From: Ignavibacteriales bacterium | GTDB lineage: Bacteria > Bacteroidota > Ignavibacteria > Ignavibacteriales > Melioribacteraceae | Assembly (NCBI GenBank): GCA_020059785.1 | Contig: JAGVBL010000205.1 | Span: forward strand, 1 to 5,084 | Direction of reading: 5' to 3' | DNA: 5,084 nucleotides | In this document: positions 1 to 5,084 of the stretch, one piece after another | Position numbering within the stretch: the first letter of the stretch is position 1 | Layout: each line of letters opens with the position of its first letter | Translations under genes and position numbers: made by a program | The notes under the pieces: generated by a model | Database searches by the model: none | What the model saw: the letters and a program-made list of their open reading frames with translations, nothing else | What the model was told of the DNA's origin: nothing

Positions 1-672
1 GAACCGATCGATCCTTTCGTGGCAAATAAAATACCGGTCAATCAATCATTTACTATTCTGTTAAAATCCAATGCGGAAGATTTTGATAATAATATTATTT
101 TCATCGCGATTGAAAAAAGCGAATCAAGGTTCGACCAAAATAATTTCACTAAAATGTTAAGGACGGATAAAAACAAAAACTGGATTGCATTTAACTACAA
201 AATCTCCGAAGAGGGGATTTACAAAATATCATTCAGAGATTTTAATAAAAAGGAACTAGCTTCTTCAAGTCTTAAAATTGAAAAACCGGGAACTAAAAAA
301 GTTGAGAGTCCACAGCCCGGTTATCTTTTACCAGAAATTCGCATAGTTTTTTGTGAACGGATTGTTAACGGAAATCCTTCCGGAATTCTCGAAAAGATAT
401 CTTTACTAAAAAGCAATGGCGAGGTTTATATTTATTTAATAAACAATATGCCGCTTAAAACCAATAAACTATTGGTAAATATCTGGAGGAAAAAAACATC
501 CAACTCCGGCTACGAAGAATTTGTCGATACAAAAAAATTCGCAATAAATTACGAGTGGTACGATACCTACTTTAGATATCGTTTCGAAAAAAAGGGGGAA
601 TACAAAATCAACTTTTTTAACGAAAAGGAATTATTACTCAAAACGGCTTATATTTCAGTCGATAATTATTAA
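1..672 (+). CDS. Hypothetical protein with two related beta-rich modules, 5' end missing
   Basis: I do not recognise this protein. The reading frame is open from the first base of the window, so 223 C-terminal codons are seen and the true start probably lies upstream. The GTG at position 19 is a poor start: no Shine-Dalgarno precedes it and the frame continues before it. The visible part holds two modules, about residues 10-94 and 110-220, joined by a Lys/Pro-containing linker near residues 95-110. Both end in a similar segment: FNYKISEEGIYKISF near residue 64 and FRYRFEKKGEYKINF near residue 191, each followed by a KEL-containing strand. The alternating hydrophobic/polar pattern and the G-x-Y-K-I turn suggest Ig-like beta sandwiches. 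The second module opens with FCERIVNGNPSG, faintly like the start of DUF2914-type domains; this is only an impression. No membrane segment is visible. The gene lies 18 nt before rmlA and is probably cotranscribed with it. Confidence 0.82.
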   Translation, partial: EPIDPFVANKIPVNQSFTILLKSNAEDFDNNIIFIAIEKSESRFDQNNFTKMLRTDKNKNWIAFNYKISEEGIYKISFRDFNKKELASSSLKIEKPGTKKVESPQPGYLLPEIRIVFCERIVNGNPSGILEKISLLKSNGEVYIYLINNMPLKTNKLLVNIWRKKTSNSGYEEFVDTKKFAINYEWYDTYFRYRFEKKGEYKINFFNEKELLLKTAYISVDNY

Positions 673-690
673 CTAACCAATGGAATAATA

Positions 691-1554
691 ATGAAAGGTA
701 TTGTGCTTGCCGGCGGTTCCGGTTCGCGAATGTATCCGATTTCAAAAATATACAGCAAACAATTAACCCTTATTTATGATAAGCCTTTGATTTATTACCC
801 ACTTTCTGTTCTGTTACTTGCCGGAATACGGGACATACTTATTATTTCCAACAGCGAAACAATTCCGCTATATAAAAAACTATTCGAAGACGGATCAGCG
901 ATCGGTGTAAAATTCAGTTACGAAATTCAGAAAGCACCAAACGGAATTGCCGAAGCATTTATAATAGGCGAGAAATTTATAGGTAATGATAACGTATCAT
1001 TAATCTTAGGTGATAACATTTTTTATGGTAAACTCGATTTCTTTTACAAAACCGTTGAAGCCGCAAAATCCGAGGCAACAATTTTTGCATATAAAGTTAA
1101 CGATCCGCAAAGATACGGCATTGTCGAATTTGATAGTTCGGGCAAAGCAATTAGTATCGAAGAAAAACCGGAGAACCCTAAATCGGATTACGCTGTACCC
1201 GGACTTTATGTTTATGATAATAAAGTAGTTGAAATTGCCAGATCGTTAAATCCATCTGCCCGGGGTGAACTTGAAATAACAGATGTAAACAGAAAATATC
1301 TTGATATGAGCCGGCTTAACGTGGAAAAGATTGGACGAGGCGTTGCATGGCTTGATACCGGAACACCTGAAGCTTTGTTGAAAGCTTCTAATTTCTTCGG
1401 GGTAATTGAAGACCGCCAGGGGCTTAAAGTAGCGTGTCTGGAAGAGATTGCTTACCTGAAAGGATTCATTGATAAAGATCAGTTGAATAAGGTGGTAACC
1501 GGTCTGCCTAAATCTCTCTATAGAGAATATCTTGAAAAAATTCTGTCGGAATAA
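691..1554 (+). CDS. rmlA: Glucose-1-phosphate thymidylyltransferase RmlA
   Basis: This cytoplasmic enzyme joins dTTP and glucose 1-phosphate to give dTDP-glucose and pyrophosphate, the first step towards dTDP-L-rhamnose and related surface sugars. The 287-residue length is normal. Residues 8-16 carry the nucleotide-binding loop GGSGSRMYP, followed by SKQL at 22-25 with the catalytic-site lysine region. Other family marks are Q80 (base contact), LGDN at 106-109 with the metal-binding aspartate, RYGIVEF at 141-147, EEKP at 157-160, YAVPGLY at 167-173, GELEITDVN at 192-200 and WLDTGT at 220-225 with the second metal aspartate. Variants such as NGIAEAF (PDGLAQAF in E. coli RmlA) and VPGLY point to a divergent RmlA subgroup. 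The usual proline in KQLLPIYDKP is replaced: here KQLTLIYDKP. The start is supported by GGA 6 nt upstream, a weak Shine-Dalgarno. rmlB, rmlC and rmlD are not in the window. Confidence 0.97.
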   Translation: MKGIVLAGGSGSRMYPISKIYSKQLTLIYDKPLIYYPLSVLLLAGIRDILIISNSETIPLYKKLFEDGSAIGVKFSYEIQKAPNGIAEAFIIGEKFIGNDNVSLILGDNIFYGKLDFFYKTVEAAKSEATIFAYKVNDPQRYGIVEFDSSGKAISIEEKPENPKSDYAVPGLYVYDNKVVEIARSLNPSARGELEITDVNRKYLDMSRLNVEKIGRGVAWLDTGTPEALLKASNFFGVIEDRQGLKVACLEEIAYLKGFIDKDQLNKVVTGLPKSLYREYLEKILSE

Positions 1555-1561
1555 TTAACAC

Positions 1562-1969
1562 ATGGCTTATAAAAAAATATATAAATATTTATTGATTGGA
1601 TTCGGCTGGTTTTTTGTTGCAATGGGAATTATAGGAATTTTTTTACCACTTATGCCCACAACTATTTTTTTCATATTAGCGGCTGCGGCTTTTGCAAGAA
1701 GTTCCGATAAATTTTACAACTGGTTAATTAATCATCCCCGGTTTGGTAAGTTCATAAAAGATTATCGAGAAAAACGCGGCATGCCTCTTAAATCGAAAAT
1801 TATAGCGGTCTCTATGTTGTTTGCAACAATCGGTTCTTCTGCTTATTTCTTTACGGAAAAGACCTATGTTAGAATTATCCTAATCATAATTGCTATTGGT
1901 GTAAGCTCATATATTATTTCATTAAGAACAATTAAAGATACAAACAGCATTTTTAACCAAGCGGAATAA
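1562..1969 (+). CDS. YbaN/DUF454 family inner-membrane protein
   Basis: This is a small integral membrane protein of the DUF454 (YbaN) family, whose biochemical role is not established. The 135 residues match the family's usual length. The signature is at the N terminus: a hydrophobic helix with GW at residues 15-16 leads into GIFLPLMPTT (25-34), then a second helix ending in AFARSS (43-48). A soluble stretch follows with NHPRFGKFIKDYREKRGMP at 57-75, also typical of the family. Two more hydrophobic segments lie near residues 80-97 and 103-121, giving about four membrane passes. ATG is 7 nt after the rmlA stop and has only a distant CGGA as a possible ribosome site, so translation may depend on coupling with rmlA. 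The neighbourhood suggests a shared transcript, but a link to dTDP-sugar synthesis is not shown; DUF454 genes occur in many contexts. Confidence 0.93.
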   Translation: MAYKKIYKYLLIGFGWFFVAMGIIGIFLPLMPTTIFFILAAAAFARSSDKFYNWLINHPRFGKFIKDYREKRGMPLKSKIIAVSMLFATIGSSAYFFTEKTYVRIILIIIAIGVSSYIISLRTIKDTNSIFNQAE

Positions 1970-1985
1970 AACTGCTATAAAGCTT

Positions 1986-2017
1986 GAAGGAGCTCTAATT
2001 AATTGAGGCTTCTTTTT
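1986..2017 (+). terminator. Weak intrinsic terminator candidate after the rmlA-DUF454 unit
   Basis: About 17 nt after the DUF454 stop, GAAG (1986-1989) can pair with CTTC (2009-2012) and CTC (1993-1995) with GAG (2005-2007), separated by an asymmetric internal loop. Five T residues follow directly at 2013-2017. Position and T-run fit a Rho-independent terminator, but the stem is short and interrupted, so this is a tentative call. Confidence 0.3.
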
Positions 2018-2054
2018 ATAAAGTTTATTATCTTTAATGGAAAGCTTATATGTA

Positions 2055-2088
2055 AAAGAGCTTTATAGATTGTATATAAATGCTCTTT
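2055..2088 (+). promoter_or_regulatory. 13-bp hairpin in the leader of the coiled-coil gene
   Basis: The left arm AAAGAGCTTTATA (2055-2067) is fully complementary to TATAAA (2075-2080) plus GCTCTTT (2082-2088), with a single bulged T at 2081 and a 7-nt loop GATTGTA. It ends 44 nt before the ATG of the coiled-coil gene and 28 nt before its Shine-Dalgarno. No T-run follows on the + strand, so it is not a standard terminator for the upstream genes. Read on the - strand it is followed by only a short T stretch, and no - strand gene is seen. It could be an mRNA leader structure or a protein-binding inverted repeat. The pairing is certain; the role is inference. Confidence 0.5.
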
Positions 2089-2115
2089 AGCAAATTAAAA
2101 TCTTACTTACCAAGT

Positions 2116-2122
2116 TAAGGAG
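2116..2122 (+). promoter_or_regulatory. Strong ribosome binding site of the coiled-coil gene
   Basis: TAAGGAG is a near-consensus Shine-Dalgarno with a 10-nt spacer to the ATG at 2133. It fixes the start of the coiled-coil gene and is clearly stronger than the sites in front of rmlA and the DUF454 gene. Confidence 0.75.
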
Positions 2123-2132
2123 ACTCACGAGA

Positions 2133-3716
2133 ATGGGAATATTCTCATCTAAAAGAAAAAGTGAGCTTTACAAATTAATTGAAGAGAACGACGAACTTAA
2201 AAACACCCTTCATTCATTCGTTCAGAAACATCAAAGTCTAAGTGAGTTAGACAACAAAATAGCAGAATCGCGCAAAGATCTTTTAGAATTATCGAAGATG
2301 AACGAAAACCTGCATAAAGAATTAAAAAACTTAGACCTGGAAATTAAATCCAAAAAAGAAAACTTAGAGAATCAATTATTAGAAGAAGGAAAAGAAAGTC
2401 AGGCTTCTGAAGAACTTCTACAACAAATTGAAGAAAAGAAATTATTGTTAAACAAACTAAACGAACAATATAACGCTCTGCAAAACAATATAGGAATATT
2501 AAAAAAGGAAGAGGAGAGAATTCACGACGTCCTGAATAAATTTGGCGGTAATCTTGAAGAAGCTGCCTTTAAGATAAAAGAAGAGGAAGATGAATTCATT
2601 GAAAAACTGAACCAGCTTAAAGCAGATGAATCTAAAAAGAATGCAATTATTAAATCTCTGGACGAAAAAATAAGTCTTAGCGAAGAAATAAAAGCGAATC
2701 TCGAAACATCAATTTCTGCGCTGGTAGGTCAGCTTGCAGAAAAAGAGAAAGCATTTACAGAGTTCTCATTGAAAAGGGATTCAATTCTCGAAGAGATTAG
2801 ATCCAAACAGAAAGAATTCGATGAGTTAGAATATAAATTCAAATATCACAAAGAGACTATTAATAAAGCAGAAGACGAATTAAAGCAATTATCAGAAAAA
2901 AGAACTTTGTTGCTGGAAGAGGTTAGAAAATTTGAAATAGTTAGAAGTGAAACCCAGGACAAGATTTTACAACAGCGGAGCGAGGAAGAAAGATTAAACG
3001 AACTAATTGCAATGAAGCAGAAAGCAATAGAGGAATTAGAAAAAAGAAAGTTCGATATTGAAGAGAGTCATTTGCATATAGAAAACAACCTTGCACAGGT
3101 TCTCCTTAAATTCTCCGAGGAGATCAGTTCCTCAAAAAACAGACTGGGTGTTTTAAAACAGGAAATTTTCGACAAAGAAAAGGATATATCAATCAAAGAA
3201 AAAATCCTCCTGGAAAAAACTTCTCAAATTGCAGAATACGGAGGGATGACAAAAATTTTACAAAAAGAGAGAAGCAGCACAGAACAATCCATTGCTAATC
3301 TTAAGGAACAACAAAACGAGCTTAACGAAGAATTATCCACATTGAAAGATAAAGTGAATAAACAAAAAATTAACCTTACACAATTAAGAACCGAGACAGA
3401 AAATCTTCAAAGCAAAAAGGAAATTATAGAAAAGGAATTCAGACTTATATTCGCCCAGGGAAGCGAAAACTATAAGAACCTTGAAGAAAACAAACAGAGG
3501 ATTTATCAAGAGATTGCAGAAGCCCAGAAAGAACTTGACGAACTTAAAAATAATATTACCGTTGTGAAAGCTGAGTTACGCGATTTAAAACTTGAAACCA
3601 CAGGTGTGGAAACTCAAAAAGAAGAATTTGCTGCCAAGATATCGGAACTTATTGCTTTGGAGAAAAATCTGAAATACAGAATTTCTGAATACGAAAAAAA
3701 ACTGGCTAACTCTTAA
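2133..3716 (+). CDS. Large cytoplasmic coiled-coil protein of unknown function
   Basis: I do not recognise a named family. The 527-residue product is almost wholly a predicted long alpha-helical coiled coil: dense Glu, Lys, Leu, Gln and Asn with hydrophobic residues in heptad-like spacing from about residue 10 to the end. It contains no proline, cysteine or tryptophan, and few glycines. The likely breaks are the Gly-Gly pairs at residues 138-139 (FGGN) and 370-371 (YGGM). There is no Walker A motif, so it is not an SMC/Rad50 ATPase despite the similar texture, and it has no signal peptide or membrane segment. The N terminus MGIFSSKRK is short, hydrophobic then basic, and might touch the membrane. 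The gene stands alone between two non-coding gaps, with a strong Shine-Dalgarno and a hairpin in its leader. A scaffold, filament or cytoskeletal role is plausible but unproven; general database hits to SMC, myosin or tropomyosin would be compositional. Confidence 0.92.
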   Translation: MGIFSSKRKSELYKLIEENDELKNTLHSFVQKHQSLSELDNKIAESRKDLLELSKMNENLHKELKNLDLEIKSKKENLENQLLEEGKESQASEELLQQIEEKKLLLNKLNEQYNALQNNIGILKKEEERIHDVLNKFGGNLEEAAFKIKEEEDEFIEKLNQLKADESKKNAIIKSLDEKISLSEEIKANLETSISALVGQLAEKEKAFTEFSLKRDSILEEIRSKQKEFDELEYKFKYHKETINKAEDELKQLSEKRTLLLEEVRKFEIVRSETQDKILQQRSEEERLNELIAMKQKAIEELEKRKFDIEESHLHIENNLAQVLLKFSEEISSSKNRLGVLKQEIFDKEKDISIKEKILLEKTSQIAEYGGMTKILQKERSSTEQSIANLKEQQNELNEELSTLKDKVNKQKINLTQLRTETENLQSKKEIIEKEFRLIFAQGSENYKNLEENKQRIYQEIAEAQKELDELKNNITVVKAELRDLKLETTGVETQKEEFAAKISELIALEKNLKYRISEYEKKLANS

Positions 3717-3769
3717 AAACCGGTAAATTAAATTAGCCCGTCCTATCCAAACCTGGTTATTGATAGTGT

Positions 3770-3833
3770 TTTACCTCACTTCATTTTAGAACTTATAATC
3801 CCTTTTGATTTTTTAATTAATAAACTTATTTTG
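3770..3833 (+). promoter_or_regulatory. Possible promoter region for the SGNH hydrolase genes
   Basis: The 158-nt gap at 3717-3874 holds two overlapping possibilities. A perfect -10 hexamer TATAAT lies at 3794-3799, with TTTACC (3770-3775; 4 of 6 matches to TTGACA) 18 nt upstream. Further on, TTTG (3804-3807) and TTATTTTG (3826-3833) sit 18 nt apart, which resembles the Bacteroidota pattern TTTG-N(17-23)-TAnnTTTG with one mismatch in the second box. Such AT-rich sequence gives chance matches easily. A 5-bp hairpin, ATGCG/CGCAT at 3835-3850, falls in the resulting leader. I found no convincing terminator for the coiled-coil gene in this gap. Confidence 0.28.
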
Positions 3834-3874
3834 CATGCGCCTTATCGCATAAAATTTCATATAGAAAGACTGTA

Positions 3875-4591
3875 ATGTTTAGAAAAAATTCTCTTAAACA
3901 GATTATACCGGTTTTAATACTGTCATTAATTATTGCCCCCACAATTTCTGGTCAACAATTTAAGGATACATTAAAATACAGATCCAATCCGAATTACGAA
4001 TTACAAACAAAAATGTTCAGCATATACAAAACCCGCCAGGCAGATATTGTTATGCTGGGTAATTCGCTAACTGCCGGTGCAAATTGGGGTGAGTTACTGG
4101 GAAGATCGAACGCCGTAGAAAGAGGAATTCCCGGAGATATTATTCAGGGTTATAACGCAAGAGTTAATGAAATAATAGAGCTGAGACCAAAAATTGTATT
4201 TGTGCTTGGCGGATTAAATGATATTTATGGCTGGACACCCGTTGAAGAGATTTTTTCCGATTATGTTAAATTAATTCAAGTCCTTAAATTAAATGGAATA
4301 ATTACAGTAATTCAATCAACTACTTATGCGGGCAAAGATTGGGGAAAAGGATGGGGCGGAACTCCTGAAAATAATGCCGGAAGGAACAAAGAAGTAGACA
4401 AGCTTAACCTCCTTCTCTCTGATTATGCTAAGAAAAATAATATTGATTATATTGATCTTAATTCTAAAACATCAACCAGAGATAGTTTTTTAAGACCTGA
4501 ATTAACCTGGGATGGAATCCACTTTAATTCCGAGGGATATAGAATCTGGGCAAGAGAAGTAGAACGAATTTTAATAAAATATAAATTGTAG
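3875..4591 (+). CDS. Secreted SGNH/GDSL-type hydrolase (esterase or deacylase)
   Basis: The protein belongs to the SGNH hydrolase superfamily, which cleaves or transfers ester-linked acyl groups on lipids, carbohydrates or peptidoglycan. Residues 1-26 form a signal peptide (basic start, hydrophobic core 10-22, likely cut after SG at 25-26), so it acts outside the cytoplasm. Block I is MLGNSLT at 60-66 with nucleophile Ser64; the usual GDS is GNS here. Block II is RGIPGD (83-88) with the oxyanion glycine, block III GGLND (112-116) with Asn115, and block V WDGIHFN (212-218) with Asp213 and His216. All four SGNH residues are present, so it should be active. A Trp/Gly-rich stretch, DWGKGWGG (155-162), may line the substrate site. 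At 238 residues it is a compact single-domain member. The leader has only AGAAAG as a weak ribosome site. A second SGNH gene starts 32 nt downstream, so the two are probably cotranscribed. The natural substrate cannot be read from sequence. Confidence 0.94.
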   Translation: MFRKNSLKQIIPVLILSLIIAPTISGQQFKDTLKYRSNPNYELQTKMFSIYKTRQADIVMLGNSLTAGANWGELLGRSNAVERGIPGDIIQGYNARVNEIIELRPKIVFVLGGLNDIYGWTPVEEIFSDYVKLIQVLKLNGIITVIQSTTYAGKDWGKGWGGTPENNAGRNKEVDKLNLLLSDYAKKNNIDYIDLNSKTSTRDSFLRPELTWDGIHFNSEGYRIWAREVERILIKYKL

Positions 4592-4610
4592 TCTGTACAT
4601 TCAGATTAAG

Positions 4611-4617
4611 AGAAGGA
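4611..4617 (+). promoter_or_regulatory. Ribosome binding site of the membrane-anchored SGNH gene
   Basis: AGAAGGA lies 6 nt before the ATG at 4624. This good Shine-Dalgarno selects that ATG as the start of the downstream gene. Confidence 0.7.
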
Positions 4618-4623
4618 ATTACA

Positions 4624-5084
4624 ATGAATTCTGAAAACAATATTAAGAGACCGCTTACATTAATATCATTCGTGATTATTATTCTTTATTTAATTTCATT
4701 TATTAATATTAATTACGATATCGCCGGAATAAACATCAGGCAAATTGATATTTTTTCTGACATTAAAACTGAAAAGGGGAATGATGAATTAATCAACCTA
4801 AATTTCGAAATCCCTTATCAATCCACTATTTCTGCTGCTCAAATAAATCCATTGGCTTCCTTAAATAACCTGATTGGATTATTAAATCCTGAAAATGTTG
4901 CATCTAATATTGCACCGGTTCAGGGAATAAGAACGCCATTAATCGGTAATACAAAACAGCTCTCCTACTTTTTCGACGCACTAAAGAACAGCAAAACAAA
5001 ACCTGTCCGTATTGCACATTATGGCGATTCCGCAATTGAAGGAGATTTAATTACTGCAGACATTCGTGAAGAGCTGCAAAAAAA
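4624..5084 (+). CDS. Membrane-anchored SGNH hydrolase-like protein, 3' end missing
   Basis: The frame is open from the ATG to the window end, giving 153 N-terminal codons. A short cytoplasmic tail (MNSENNIKRP) is followed by one hydrophobic helix at about residues 11-29, which would anchor the rest on the outside. A linker of low complexity, rich in Asn, Ile and Leu, runs to about residue 105. The folded domain then begins: LSYFFDALK (about 115-123), then VRIAHYGDSAIEGD near residues 128-141, with GDS at 134-136 as SGNH block I and Ser136 as predicted nucleophile. The HYGDSxxEGDLIT form is that of envelope SGNH proteins often encoded next to MBOAT O-acyltransferases (family knowledge, from memory). 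Blocks II, III and V lie beyond the window, so activity cannot be judged. It follows the secreted SGNH gene by 32 nt and has its own good Shine-Dalgarno. Confidence 0.87.
   Translation, partial: MNSENNIKRPLTLISFVIIILYLISFININYDIAGINIRQIDIFSDIKTEKGNDELINLNFEIPYQSTISAAQINPLASLNNLIGLLNPENVASNIAPVQGIRTPLIGNTKQLSYFFDALKNSKTKPVRIAHYGDSAIEGDLITADIREELQK

Noticed and set aside
19..21. GTG as the start codon of the first gene
   Set aside because: The frame is open upstream to the window edge, there is no Shine-Dalgarno before it, and the first module appears to begin before or around it. A gene cut by the window is more likely.
1010..1228. 72-codon open frame inside rmlA
   Set aside because: It lies wholly inside a confidently identified gene in another frame, has no ribosome site and encodes no recognisable domain.
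1976..2067. Recurring TATAAAGC/GCTTTATA and AAGCTT motifs in the gap after the DUF454 gene
   Set aside because: The motifs are short, AT-rich and irregularly spaced, and do not form a consistent repeat or a convincing binding-site array.
2133..3716. SMC/Rad50-type ATPase
   Set aside because: The coiled-coil texture is similar, but there is no Walker A, Walker B or ABC signature at either end.
3722..3775. GGTAAA/TTTACC pairing as a terminator or operator
   Set aside because: Six base pairs across a 42-nt loop in AT-rich sequence are expected by chance.
3835..3850. ATGCG/CGCAT hairpin as terminator of the coiled-coil gene
   Set aside because: The stem is only 5 bp, is followed by AAAATTT instead of a T-run, and lies over 100 nt past the stop codon, close to the next start.

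Overview
The window is an AT-rich piece of bacterial chromosome. All its genes lie on the + strand: four complete genes and two cut by the window edges. Short gene spacings, AT-rich codon choice, uneven Shine-Dalgarno strength and the pairing of two envelope SGNH hydrolases suggest a member of the Bacteroidota/Ignavibacteriota (FCB) group. This assignment is inference; no rRNA or other phylogenetic marker is present. The standard genetic code reads through every gene without trouble.

Layout. (1) Positions 1-1969 look like one transcription unit. It holds the 3' end of an unrecognised protein with two related beta-rich modules, then after 18 nt rmlA (glucose-1-phosphate thymidylyltransferase, first step of dTDP-sugar synthesis), then after 7 nt a small YbaN/DUF454 membrane protein. 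(2) Positions 1970-2132 are a non-coding gap with a weak terminator-like hairpin and, closer to the next gene, a striking 13-bp hairpin. (3) Positions 2133-3716 encode a 527-residue protein that is almost entirely predicted coiled coil and has no proline, cysteine or tryptophan. (4) Positions 3717-3874 are a second gap with possible promoter elements and no clear terminator. (5) Positions 3875-5084 hold a secreted SGNH (GDSL-type) hydrolase. After a 32-nt gap comes the start of a membrane-anchored protein whose SGNH block I appears just before the window ends.

How the genes may work together. rmlA supplies an activated sugar for surface polysaccharide. Two adjacent exported SGNH proteins fit removal or transfer of acyl groups on polysaccharide or peptidoglycan outside the cytoplasm. 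The window may therefore sit beside a cell-envelope locus, but no glycosyltransferase, rmlB/C/D or MBOAT acyltransferase gene is visible to prove it. The coiled-coil protein is the least explained gene and may be a cytoskeletal or scaffold element. I see no mobile element, CRISPR array, tRNA or rRNA.
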